DNA of 64,000 nucleotides from assembly GCF_903652925.1 (NCBI RefSeq), contig NZ_CAHLAR010000002.1, positions 62,001-126,000 of the forward strand, in the 5' to 3' direction. The position numbers were made by a program, and so were the translations under genes. Of the stretch, positions 55,170-63,577 are shown piece after piece (position 1 is the stretch's first letter; the number at the start of each line of letters is the position of its first letter). The stretch comes from Achromobacter anxifer (GTDB lineage Bacteria; Pseudomonadota; Gammaproteobacteria; Burkholderiales; Burkholderiaceae_B). The notes beneath the pieces were generated by a model. The model ran no database searches. It was not told where the DNA came from and worked only from the letters and a program-made list of their open reading frames with translations.

Positions 55170-57250
55170 CCCCGTCCCTGGACCCGTTGCTCAATCCGCG
55201 TTCCATCGCGATGATCGGCGCCAGCGCGAACGCGGGGCGCATCGGCGGCATGCCGCTGGAGCTGCTGACGCGCTTCGGCTACGCGGGCGGCATCTATCCC
55301 GTGAATCCCAAGTACCAGGAAGTGTTCGGCCGCCGTTGCTGGCCGGACATAGAGTCCGTGCCCGAGCCGGTGGACCTGGCGGTGCTGGCGATCGCGGCGG
55401 CGGACGTGACGCCCATGCTGCGCCGCTGCCACGCAAAGGGCGTGCGCGCCGCCATCGTCTATGCCGCGGGCTTTGCCGAGGCGGGCGGCGAGGGCGTGCG
55501 CCTGCAGGACGAGCTGGAAGCCTTCGTGGCCGAGAGCGGCATGGCCGTGGCCGGTCCGAACTGCATGGGCTTCGCCAACCTGAACACCCAGGCCCATACC
55601 GCGTTCGCGTCGGTCTTCAAGACCGCGCCGGCGCAGACGGCGCCGGGCAAGGTCAGCCTGCTGACGCAGAGCGGCAACGTGTGCGCGGCGGTGTACGCGA
55701 TCGCGCGCCGGCTGGACCTGCCGTTCTCGCACTTCATCAATACCGGCAACGAAGCCTGCCTGGATTTCTCGCAGTACCTGGAATACCTTGCCGCGGATCC
55801 GCAGACCGAAATCGTGCTGGGCTACATCGAGCAACTGCGCGACGGCGAGCGCTTCAAGCGCGCCTGCCGCGAGCTGGAACGCCAGGGCAAGCTGCTGATC
55901 GCGCTGAAGGCCGGCACCACGGACAAGGGCGCGCAGGCGGTGCAGTCGCACACCTCGGCGCTGGCCGGGGACCGCCGCGTCTACGGCGCGGCCTTTCGCC
56001 AATTGAATGTGATAGAGGCCACCGACTTCGCGCAGATGGCGCAGCTGGCGAGCCTGGCGACGCTGCGGCACCGCACGGCGGGCAAGCGCGTCGCGGTGCT
56101 GACCATGTCCGGCGCGTTGGGCGCCATCCTGGCCGACAAGTTCATCGGCGCCGGGCTGGACCTGCCCGATCTGCCGCCGGACCTGCAGGCGGTGCTGCGC
56201 GGCGGCATTCCCGACTACGGCATGGTGGGCAATCCGGTGGACGTGACCGGCAACGTGGTCAACGACCCGGACTTCGTGCGCACCGTGCTGGAAGCCCTGG
56301 CCACGACCGACGCGATCGACGCCGTCGTCGTCTATGCGCCCGGCTACATGCTGGACCGCATGGCCGATGCGCTGGTGGACGTGTCGCGCCGGCACCCGCG
56401 CCTGTTCGTCGCCATCGATACCGGGCTGGCGCAGAGCCGCGCCGCCCTGCGCGAGGCCGAGGTCGCTGTGTTCGAGGACCTGGGCCTGGCGGTCGCGGCG
56501 CTGGCGCCCTACCTGCAGTGGTGCGAGGCGCGCGGCGCCAAGCGCATCGCGGCGGTGCCGGAGCTGGCGGCCGTGGCGTTGCCGGCCTTGCCCTGCAATG
56601 AAGCCGACGCCCGCGAGTACGTGGCCGCCTTCGGCCTGCCGCAGGCCCGCGTGAGCCCGGCGGCCGACGCGGACGCCGCGGTGGCGCAGGCGCGCGCGGC
56701 CGGATATCCGGTGGCCCTGAAGATACTGAGCGCCGACATCGCCCACAAGACCGAGGCGGGCGGCGTGGCGCTGAACCTGACCGACGACGAGGCCGTGCGC
56801 CGCGCCTTTGGCGAGGTGACGCGGGCCGCGGCCGCGGCGCAGCCGGACGCGCGCATCGATGGCGTGATGGTGCAGAAGATGGAGCGCGGCGTGGCCGAGA
56901 TCATCGTCGGTGCCACCCGGGATCCGGTGTTCGGCCCGGTGCTGACCGTGGGCTTGGGCGGCGTGCTGACCGAGCTGTACCAGGACACCAGCCACCGCCT
57001 GTTGCCGGTGGACGAGGACATCGCCCTGCAGATGTTGCGCGAGCTCAAGGCCTACGCGTTGCTCGACGGCTACCGCGGCAAGCCCCGCGCCGACGTGGCG
57101 GCGGCGTGCCGCAGCATCGTGGCCGTGGGCAATGCGCTGCTGGCCGCGCCCGCGCACGCGGCGGAAATCGAAGTCAATCCATTGCTGATCAAAGAGGCAG
57201 GACAGGGCGTCGCGGTACTGGACGCGCTGATCCTGCCCGCAACCCCGTAG
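55166..57250 (+). CDS. NDP-forming acyl-CoA synthetase (acetate-CoA ligase family)
   Basis: 694-residue fusion of the alpha and beta parts of ADP-forming acyl-CoA synthetases. CoA-binding domain at the N-terminus (PRSIAMIGASANAGRIGGMP), succinyl-CoA-synthetase-like domains with the phosphorylated His in VQSHTSALAGD, and a C-terminal ATP-grasp domain (YPVALKILSADIAHKTEAGG, then EIEVNPLL). It would make an acyl-CoA from a free acid and ATP, or the reverse. ATG overlaps the hydratase stop. Substrate unknown; the following Bug receptor and dehydrogenases suggest a carboxylic acid taken up from outside. Confidence 0.9.
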   Translation: MTPSLDPLLNPRSIAMIGASANAGRIGGMPLELLTRFGYAGGIYPVNPKYQEVFGRRCWPDIESVPEPVDLAVLAIAAADVTPMLRRCHAKGVRAAIVYAAGFAEAGGEGVRLQDELEAFVAESGMAVAGPNCMGFANLNTQAHTAFASVFKTAPAQTAPGKVSLLTQSGNVCAAVYAIARRLDLPFSHFINTGNEACLDFSQYLEYLAADPQTEIVLGYIEQLRDGERFKRACRELERQGKLLIALKAGTTDKGAQAVQSHTSALAGDRRVYGAAFRQLNVIEATDFAQMAQLASLATLRHRTAGKRVAVLTMSGALGAILADKFIGAGLDLPDLPPDLQAVLRGGIPDYGMVGNPVDVTGNVVNDPDFVRTVLEALATTDAIDAVVVYAPGYMLDRMADALVDVSRRHPRLFVAIDTGLAQSRAALREAEVAVFEDLGLAVAALAPYLQWCEARGAKRIAAVPELAAVALPALPCNEADAREYVAAFGLPQARVSPAADADAAVAQARAAGYPVALKILSADIAHKTEAGGVALNLTDDEAVRRAFGEVTRAAAAAQPDARIDGVMVQKMERGVAEIIVGATRDPVFGPVLTVGLGGVLTELYQDTSHRLLPVDEDIALQMLRELKAYALLDGYRGKPRADVAAACRSIVAVGNALLAAPAHAAEIEVNPLLIKEAGQGVAVLDALILPATP

Positions 57251-57286
57251 CGCCACGCGCGCAACGCTTCCCAGGAGGAGACAAGC

Positions 57287-58255
57287 ATGATGAAGAAACT
57301 ATTGGCCGGCGTCGCGCTGGCTTGCATCGGCGTCACGGGCCCGGCCATGGCCCAGGACAGCTATCCCAGCCGCCCGATACGCATCGTGGTGCCGTTCTCG
57401 CCGGGCGGCGCGACCGACATCATGAGTCGCCTGCTGGCGGAAAAGCTGAGCGGCAGGCTGGGCCAGCCGGTGATCGTGGAGAACAAGCCCGGCGGCGGCA
57501 CCATGATCGCGTCAGACTACGTGTCGCGCGCCGAACCCGACGGCTACACCTTGCTGATGGCGGCTTCGTCGCTGGGCATCGCGCCCAGCATCTACGCCAA
57601 GGTCAACTACGACCCGATCAAGGACTTCGCGCCCATCAGCCAGGTGGCCTCGGTGGTGCACGTGCTGGAGGTGCATCCGTCGGTTCCGGCCAAGAACGTG
57701 GGCGAACTGATCGCCTACCTGAAGGCGAATCCCGGCAAGGTCAGCTATGGCTCGGTCGGCACCGGCAGTTCGACCCATCTGGAGGCCGAGCTTTTCAACA
57801 GCATGGCGGGCGTGCAGATGACGCACATCCCGTACAAGGGCAGCGCGCCGGCGCTCAACGATCTGGTGGCGGGACGCCTGCAGGTGATGTTCGACGCCTG
57901 GGCTTCGTCCGGTCCCTTCGTCAAGGACGGCAAGCTGCGCGTGTTGGCGGTGACCACGGCCCAGCCCTCGGCTTCGGTGCCGGACCTGCCGACCGTGGCG
58001 GCCTCGGGCCTGCCGGGCTATTCGGCCATGCCCTGGCTGGGCCTGGTGGCGCCGGCGCGCACGCCGCAGCCGGTGGTGGACAAGATCTACAGCAACCTGG
58101 CGCAGATCCTGCAACAGCCCGACGTCAAGGCGCAGTTCACCGGCCTGGGGCTGGACATCATCGGCAGCGATCCCAAGACCTTCGCCGCCTTCATCCGCCA
58201 GGACGTGACCACCTGGGCCAAGGTGGCGCGCGATTCGAACATCCGCCTGGAGTAA
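57287..58255 (+). CDS. Bug/TctC-type periplasmic solute-binding receptor
   Basis: 322-residue receptor. Signal peptide MMKKLLAGVALACIGVTGPA cleaved after AMAQ; mature part opens YPSRPIRIVVPFSPGGATDI, then VIVENKPGGGTMIAS and EPDGYTLLMAAS, all family signatures. AGGAGGAGA lies before the start. It lies within the operon of acyl-CoA genes, so its ligand is probably the acid that these enzymes degrade. No membrane transporter genes are nearby. Confidence 0.93.
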   Translation: MMKKLLAGVALACIGVTGPAMAQDSYPSRPIRIVVPFSPGGATDIMSRLLAEKLSGRLGQPVIVENKPGGGTMIASDYVSRAEPDGYTLLMAASSLGIAPSIYAKVNYDPIKDFAPISQVASVVHVLEVHPSVPAKNVGELIAYLKANPGKVSYGSVGTGSSTHLEAELFNSMAGVQMTHIPYKGSAPALNDLVAGRLQVMFDAWASSGPFVKDGKLRVLAVTTAQPSASVPDLPTVAASGLPGYSAMPWLGLVAPARTPQPVVDKIYSNLAQILQQPDVKAQFTGLGLDIIGSDPKTFAAFIRQDVTTWAKVARDSNIRLE

Positions 58256-58259
58256 TGGC

Positions 58260-59447
58260 ATGACGCAGTTGGAAAGCGCTGCGCGGGAAGACGAGGCATT
58301 CCGCCTGGACCTGCGCGGCTGGCTGGCATCGGCCTACGTCCGTTTCGCTCAGGACTGGCCGGGCGGGGCCGATCCGCGCAACCTGGATTACCGGCGCGCG
58401 TGGGAAGACACGCTGTGCGCCAACGGCTGGTCCGGCCTGGGCTGGCCCAGGGAGCATGGCGGCCGCGCGCTGCCGCTGTCGCGGCAGGCGGTGTTCCACG
58501 AAGAGCACGCGCGCTGCGGCGCGCCGCTGGGCGTGAACCTGATCGGGCACGGCATCCTGGCGCCGACCTTGCTGCATTTCGGCAGCGAGGCGCAGAAGCG
58601 CCGCTTCCTGCCGGGCATCCTGTCGAACCGCGAAGTGTGGTGCCAGGGTTACTCGGAGCCGGGGGCCGGTTCCGACCTGGCGTCAGTGCGCACCCGGGCA
58701 GAGGCCGCGCCCGGCGGCTACCGGCTCAACGGCCACAAGATCTGGACCTCGTTCGCCGACCGCGCGCAGTGGTGCTTCGTGCTGGCGCGCACCGATCCGC
58801 AGGCGCCCAAGCACAAGGGCCTGAGCTTCCTGCTGGTCGACATGCGCAGCCCGGGCGTGCGCGTCGAACCCATCCGCCAGATCACCGGCGAGGCTGAGTT
58901 CTGCGAGGTGTTCTTCGAGGACGTGTTCGTGCCGCAGGACAACCTGCTGGGCGAAGCCAACCAGGGCTGGAAGATCGCCATGGCCGCGGCCAGCTTCGAG
59001 CGCGGCACCTACTTCATTCCGCGGCTGGTGCGCTTCGCCCAGGAACTGCGCCAGGTGCGCGAGCTGGCTCAGCGCGCCGACGCCTACGGCCACGTGCCCG
59101 CGTCCTCGGCCGCGGTGCGCCAGCAATGGGCGCGGCTGGCGGCCGACAGCCACGTGCTGGCGCTGAAATCGCAGCGCGCGCTGGCCGGCGCCATGCGCGG
59201 CGATCCGCCCGGGCCGGAAGGCTCTTCCACCAAGATCCATTGGAGCGAAGCGCATCAGCGCCTGCTGGAGTTGTCCTTGCAGCTGCTGGGCGAAGACGCC
59301 TGCCTGGCGGAAGGCGCGGCCGACGCGCACGCCGTGGAGCTGACGCACGCCTACCTGTGGTCGCGCGCCGAAACCATCCTGGCCGGCACCTCCGAAATCC
59401 AGCGCAACATCATCGCCGAGCAGATGCTCGCCCTGCCCAAGGCTTGA
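58260..59447 (+). CDS. Acyl-CoA dehydrogenase
   Basis: 395-residue flavoprotein with complete acyl-CoA dehydrogenase architecture: N-terminal helices, middle beta domain (CQGYSEPGAGSDLASVRT, IWTSFADRAQWCFVLAR) and C-terminal helical domain ending LAGTSEIQRNIIAEQML. It would oxidise an acyl-CoA to enoyl-CoA with FAD and electron transfer flavoprotein. Starts 4 bases after the Bug gene stop. A second, divergent dehydrogenase follows 5 bases later, so a heteromer is likely. Confidence 0.92.
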   Translation: MTQLESAAREDEAFRLDLRGWLASAYVRFAQDWPGGADPRNLDYRRAWEDTLCANGWSGLGWPREHGGRALPLSRQAVFHEEHARCGAPLGVNLIGHGILAPTLLHFGSEAQKRRFLPGILSNREVWCQGYSEPGAGSDLASVRTRAEAAPGGYRLNGHKIWTSFADRAQWCFVLARTDPQAPKHKGLSFLLVDMRSPGVRVEPIRQITGEAEFCEVFFEDVFVPQDNLLGEANQGWKIAMAAASFERGTYFIPRLVRFAQELRQVRELAQRADAYGHVPASSAAVRQQWARLAADSHVLALKSQRALAGAMRGDPPGPEGSSTKIHWSEAHQRLLELSLQLLGEDACLAEGAADAHAVELTHAYLWSRAETILAGTSEIQRNIIAEQMLALPKA

Positions 59448-59452
59448 ATCCC

Positions 59453-60493
59453 ATGGATCTGCATCCGACCGAAGACCAGCGCATGCTGGAAGACGCGGCG
59501 CGCCGCTATCTGGCCGACCGCCATCCGCTGGCCGTGGCCCGCGCCGCCGCCGGCAAGCCCTATGAGGCACGCCTGGCGCAATGGCGGGAAATCGCCGGAC
59601 AAGGCTGGCCTGCCTTGCTGGCGCTGGCCGAACAGGACGGGCTGGGCCTGGGCATGCGCGATGCCTGGATCGTGGCCGAAGCCGCCGGGCGGCATCTGCT
59701 GAGCCTGCCGTTGGCCGCCAACATGACGCTGCTACCGACCTTGTGCGCTGTGGGCGCGGCGGGCGCGGCGGCGCAATGGGCCGCCGCCGTGATGGTGGGC
59801 GAAATGTACTTTGCCGACGCCGCCTTGCGTCCCGACGGATCCGCCTTCGTCGAGGGGGCGGGCGAGGGCGTGCGCGCGCTGGCCGTGCGGCGCGTGAGCG
59901 CGACCATGCTGCGGCTGGAAGTGCAAGCGCCCGAGCCCGGGCTGGCGGGGCTGGATCCGACCATGCCCGTGGCGCGCGTCGCGCGTCCGCGGGTGCTGGA
60001 CGGCGTCGACCTGGAAGTCGCGCCGGGCGTCTGGGAGCGGCTGCGCACGCGGCTGCGCCTGCTGCGCTCGGCGGAACTGCTGGGCGCAGCGTCGGCTGCC
60101 CTGGACATGGCCGCGGCCCATGCGCGCGAACGCTGCCAGTTCGACCGCGCCATCGGCGCCAATCAGGCGATCAAGCATCGTCTGGCGGAGGATTGGATGG
60201 CCCTGGACGACGCCTGGCTGGCGGGCATCGCGGCGGTCGCGGCCCACGATGCCGGCGCCGCCTCCGCAGAGCGCGACAGCCTGTTTGCGCCGCTGCTGGC
60301 GGTCGAGGCCGGCAAGCGCGCGGCGCAGAACGCCATCCAGGTCCACGGCGCCCTGGGCATGACCTGGGAATGCGACGCGCACCTTTACCTGAAGCGGGTG
60401 CTGCGCCTGGCGGCCGGCCTGCAGGCGGAAGCTTCGCGCGCGGAACTGCTGGAACGGATCTGGGAGAGCGGGGACGACAGGCTGGCCGCGTAG
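59453..60493 (+). CDS. Acyl-CoA dehydrogenase-like protein, divergent partner subunit
   Basis: 346-residue protein, shorter than its neighbour, with the same fold judged by its ends: MDLHPTEDQRMLEDAARRYL at the start, ARERCQFDRAIGANQAIKHR and HGALGMTWECDAHLYLKRVL at the end. The middle domain is poorly conserved, and the GTSEIQ motif is missing. In two-subunit acyl-CoA dehydrogenases such as those for steroid side chains, one subunit is of this degenerate type and binds part of the FAD. Spacing of 5 bases to the previous gene supports a complex. Confidence 0.85.
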   Translation: MDLHPTEDQRMLEDAARRYLADRHPLAVARAAAGKPYEARLAQWREIAGQGWPALLALAEQDGLGLGMRDAWIVAEAAGRHLLSLPLAANMTLLPTLCAVGAAGAAAQWAAAVMVGEMYFADAALRPDGSAFVEGAGEGVRALAVRRVSATMLRLEVQAPEPGLAGLDPTMPVARVARPRVLDGVDLEVAPGVWERLRTRLRLLRSAELLGAASAALDMAAAHARERCQFDRAIGANQAIKHRLAEDWMALDDAWLAGIAAVAAHDAGAASAERDSLFAPLLAVEAGKRAAQNAIQVHGALGMTWECDAHLYLKRVLRLAAGLQAEASRAELLERIWESGDDRLAA

Positions 60494-60548
60494 CTCGCAG
60501 CGGCCGGACGCCGCCCGCGCGCGGGGCGTCCGGCCTACAATCGCCGCC

Positions 60549-61319
60549 ATGCACAAATCGAATCTTCCTTCCGAGCTGGACCAGCCGACCCTGTCCGAAG
60601 TGGACGGCGTCCGCTACCTGCACTTCAACACCGTCTGGGTCCAGGGCGCCATGCGCATCAAGAACCCGTCGGAGCTGGTGCTCGAATACACCGCCCAGAT
60701 GATGGCCTGGCTGCTGTTCCTGGAACCGCCCAAGGACGAAGCCATCGGCATGCTGGGCCTGGGCGCCGGCTCGCTGGCGCGCTATTGCGTGAAGCACACG
60801 CGCAGCCCGCTGCTGGCGGTGGAATGGAATCCGCGCGTGACGGCGGCCTGCCACATGTTCTTCCGCCTGCCCGGATCCAACCGGCTGGAGGTCGAGCACG
60901 CCGACGCCGGCGCCTGGGTGGCCGACCCGCTCAACGCCGGGCGCTGCCCGGTGCTGATGGTGGACCTGTACGACGCCTCCGCCGAAGGGCCGGTGCGCGA
61001 CAGCGTGAAGTTCTACCGCGACTGCCGCCGCGTGTTGGGCGAGGTCGGCGTGCTGGCCGTGAACCTGTTCGGCCGCCACGAGAGCTTCGGCAAGAACATC
61101 GACAACCTGTCCAAGGCCTTCGACGACCGCATCGTGCTGCTGCCCGAGGTCGAGGCGGGCAACCAGATCGTCTTGGCGTTCTCCGGCCCGCGCCTGGCCG
61201 TCACCCCCGCCGACCTGCTGGCGCGGGCCGAGGTGGTCGAGGCCAAGTACGGCCTGCCGGCGCGCCGCTGGGCCCGCTCGCTCACCCGCCACGCGGTGGA
61301 CGGGGTGCTGCACTTCTGA
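60549..61319 (+). CDS. Spermidine synthase-like methyltransferase-fold protein
   Basis: 256-residue protein with a Rossmann-like fold: nucleotide loop IGMLGLGAGSLARYCVKH, acidic residue in LLAVEWNPRVTAA, and VLMVDLYDASAEGP. It resembles SpeE, but the key catalytic Asp context (GGGDG) is replaced by GLGAGS, so polyamine synthesis is doubtful. Beta-proteobacteria often carry such SpeE-like proteins of unknown role. It follows the dehydrogenase genes by 55 bases and has a clear terminator after it. Confidence 0.75.
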   Translation: MHKSNLPSELDQPTLSEVDGVRYLHFNTVWVQGAMRIKNPSELVLEYTAQMMAWLLFLEPPKDEAIGMLGLGAGSLARYCVKHTRSPLLAVEWNPRVTAACHMFFRLPGSNRLEVEHADAGAWVADPLNAGRCPVLMVDLYDASAEGPVRDSVKFYRDCRRVLGEVGVLAVNLFGRHESFGKNIDNLSKAFDDRIVLLPEVEAGNQIVLAFSGPRLAVTPADLLARAEVVEAKYGLPARRWARSLTRHAVDGVLHF

Positions 61320-61352
61320 CCTGCCGCTCCGTTTTTGCAGGACGGGCCATCG

Positions 61353-61379
61353 GGCCTCCGGACGCCTGAGGCCTTTTTT
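61353..61379 (+). terminator. Rho-independent terminator of the acyl-CoA/SpeE-like unit
   Basis: GGCCTC / GAGGCC stem with a 9-base loop followed by six T, 33 bases after the SpeE-like stop codon. Confidence 0.8.
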
Positions 61380-61445
61380 CTCCTAGGGTAGCTACCGAGA
61401 CGGGAGGGGTTTTCTTTTCCCCGCATCTGGTTCTATCATGGCCTT

Positions 61446-61461
61446 ATTCATAATTATGAAT
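61446..61461. promoter_or_regulatory. 16-bp perfect palindrome upstream of the GntR-malonyl-CoA decarboxylase unit
   Basis: ATTCATAATTATGAAT is fully self-complementary and AT-only except for two positions, 26 bases before the GntR start codon. It is very likely the operator through which the GntR protein controls its own unit, as for MatR-type regulators of malonate genes. Confidence 0.7.
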
Positions 61462-61487
61462 TACGGTGCAGTCCAGGCCGCTGACCC

Positions 61488-62240
61488 ATGACCCTACCCA
61501 TCGTCCGGCAAGCCCTCTACCTGGAAGTCGCGGACCGCCTGCGTGGCATGATCCACGCGCGCTCCCTGCGCAATGGCGAATGGATCGACGAACTGCGCCT
61601 GGCGGGTGAACTGGGCATTTCCCGCACCCCCTTGCGCGAGGCTCTCAAGGTGCTGGCCACCGAAGGGCTGGTGCGGCTGGAACCCCGGCGCGGCTGCTTC
61701 GTCAATGAGCTGTCGCAGCAGGACCTGGAAGACATCTTTCCGCTGATGGCCATGCTGGAAGGGCGCTGCGCCTTCGAGGCCGCGCGCAAGGCCAGCGACG
61801 CGCAGTTGGCCGAGCTGGAGGCCTTGCATGCCGCCCTGGCCGGCCACGCCGAGGCCGGCCGCATCGACGCCTATTACAAGACCAATTATTTGATCCACGA
61901 GGCGGTGCAGGCCCTGGCCGGCAACCAGTGGCTGTCGGACATGGTGGGCAATCTGCGCAAGGTGCTGAGCCTGTCGCGCCACCGCAGCCTGTCGCAGCCG
62001 GGGCGCATCCACGAGTCCTGCGCCGAGCACCAGGCCATCTTCGCCGCGCTCAAGGCGCACGACTGCGAAGGGGCCCAGGCGCTCGCCCATACACACCTGA
62101 TGCGGCAGCTGGAAGCGCTGCGCGCATTGAGCCATGCGGACGCCGGCGATCCGGCGCCGTCCGATCCCATCGTCATCGAGGAGCCCGACCATGTCCGCAC
62201 CCGCCAATCTCGCGCCCGCGCGCGGCGCGCGCTCGCCTGA
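61488..62240 (+). CDS. GntR/FadR-family regulator adjacent to malonyl-CoA decarboxylase
   Basis: 250-residue GntR regulator with FCD domain. Winged helix: GEWIDELRLAGELGISRTPL with REALKVLATEGLVRLEPRRG (about residues 30-70). FCD metal-binding His residues are plausible in NYLIHEAVQAL, ESCAEHQAIF and ALAHTHLMRQ. A basic tail follows. Its 3' end overlaps the decarboxylase gene by 50 bases. Adjacent position suggests it responds to malonate or malonyl-CoA, as MatR does in rhizobia. A 16-bp palindrome precedes it. Confidence 0.88.
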   Translation: MTLPIVRQALYLEVADRLRGMIHARSLRNGEWIDELRLAGELGISRTPLREALKVLATEGLVRLEPRRGCFVNELSQQDLEDIFPLMAMLEGRCAFEAARKASDAQLAELEALHAALAGHAEAGRIDAYYKTNYLIHEAVQALAGNQWLSDMVGNLRKVLSLSRHRSLSQPGRIHESCAEHQAIFAALKAHDCEGAQALAHTHLMRQLEALRALSHADAGDPAPSDPIVIEEPDHVRTRQSRARARRALA

Positions 62241-63507
62241 GCCCGAGACCGAAACCGTCGACGCGGCCGCCGCCGCCGAAAGCGCCGGCCTGATGTCCCG
62301 CCTGGGCCGCCTGTGGGAACGCGGCCGGCTGCCCAGCGAATCCGAAGTACGGCGCCTGTTCGAGGCGCGCCTGACCGATGTGGCCGCCAACAAGCTGGCG
62401 CGCCGCTGGTGCGAACAGTACAGCGCCGCCGACGGCAAGGACCGCCGGCTGATGCTGACGGCGCTGGCGCAGGCCCGCGGCAGCTACGCGGGCGAGGGCG
62501 GCGAAGGCCCGCGCCTGTTCAAGCGTTTCAATGCCCAGCCCCAGGGCCTGCGCTTCCTGGTTGCGCTGCGCGCGGACATGCTGCGCTGGCGCAAGCAGGT
62601 GGCGGGCATCCAGACGCTGGACAAGGACCTCGAAAGCCTGCTGTCCGCCTGGTTCGACGTGGGCCTGCTGGAACTGCGGCCGCTGACCTGGGATTCGCCG
62701 GCCTCGCTGCTGGAAAAGCTGATCCTCTACGAGGCCGTCCACGAGATCCAGTCCTGGGACGACCTGCGCCGCCGCGTGTCGCCGGACCGCCGCTGCTACG
62801 CCTATTTCCATCCGCAGATGCCGGACGTGCCGCTCATCTTCGTGGAGGTGGCGTTTGCCGGCCAGATGGCCGACAACGTGCAGGTATTGCTGGACAGCAC
62901 CTTGCCGCCCCAGGACCTGGATAAGGCGCGCTGGGCCATTTTCTATTCCATCTCGAACACGCAGCCCGGCCTGAAGGGCATCAGCTTCGGCAATTTCCTG
63001 CTCAAGCGCGTGGTCGAGCAGTTGCTGCACGAACTGCCCAAGCTGAAGTCCTTTGCCACGCTGTCGCCGATTCCCGGGTTCGCGGACTGGCTGGGCAAGC
63101 TGGACGCCGAAGCCGTCGAGGCCATCGTGCGCGAGGACAAGGCCCGCGCCAAGGCGCGCAAGCGCGAGGGCGTGCCGGATGGGCGGCGCTGGGGCGCGCG
63201 CCTGTCCAAGGCGGCCCAGGGCAAGGCGCCGGACGTGGTCAGGCGCGCGGGGTTCCGCCTTGCGGCCAGCTATCTCCAGTCCATGAAGAACGGGCTGCCG
63301 GTGGACGCCGTGGCGCGCTTCCACCTGGGCAACGGCGCGCGCATCGAACGGCTCAACTGGGCGGCGGATACCTCGCCCAAGGGCCTCAAGCAGTCCTGCG
63401 GCATGATGGTGAATTACCTCTACGACCTCGACGAACTGGACGACAACCTTGCCCGGCTGGGCGAGGGCAAGCCCCAGGTCAGCCGCGGCGTGGGGCGCGT
63501 GGCATAG
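62191..63507 (+). CDS. Malonyl-CoA decarboxylase
   Basis: 438-residue enzyme turning malonyl-CoA into acetyl-CoA and CO2. N-terminal helical domain (about residues 60-180) and C-terminal GNAT-like catalytic domain. The catalytic Ser and His motifs of the family are visible: SFATLSPIPGFADWL and VARFHLGNGARIERLNW. The end of the protein KGLKQSCGMMVNYLYDL is typical. Start MSAPANL has GAGGAG before it and lies inside the end of the GntR gene; earlier codons would overlap more. The next gene is an enoyl-CoA hydratase family member. Confidence 0.9.
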   Translation: MSAPANLAPARGARSPEPETETVDAAAAAESAGLMSRLGRLWERGRLPSESEVRRLFEARLTDVAANKLARRWCEQYSAADGKDRRLMLTALAQARGSYAGEGGEGPRLFKRFNAQPQGLRFLVALRADMLRWRKQVAGIQTLDKDLESLLSAWFDVGLLELRPLTWDSPASLLEKLILYEAVHEIQSWDDLRRRVSPDRRCYAYFHPQMPDVPLIFVEVAFAGQMADNVQVLLDSTLPPQDLDKARWAIFYSISNTQPGLKGISFGNFLLKRVVEQLLHELPKLKSFATLSPIPGFADWLGKLDAEAVEAIVREDKARAKARKREGVPDGRRWGARLSKAAQGKAPDVVRRAGFRLAASYLQSMKNGLPVDAVARFHLGNGARIERLNWAADTSPKGLKQSCGMMVNYLYDLDELDDNLARLGEGKPQVSRGVGRVA

Positions 63508-63525
63508 GCGCCGCCCAGGCGGGGC

Positions 63526-63563
63526 AAGAACATAAGCACGAACACAAGCAAGAACATAAGAAA
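63526..63563. repeat. Three GAACAYAAG repeats ahead of the last gene
   Basis: GAACATAAG, GAACACAAG and GAACATAAG lie at 11-13 base spacing in the 70-base gap before the hydratase gene. The gap has only two T on the plus strand. Similar T-poor repeats are at 8629-8687 and 19971-20050. Confidence 0.6.
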
Positions 63564-63577
63564 GAGGGGCAGGAGAC

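Noticed and set aside
60549-61319. True spermidine synthase (speE)
   Set aside because: The glycine-rich loop is GLGAGS and the catalytic GGGDG context is missing; speD or other polyamine genes are absent. Kept as SpeE-like only.
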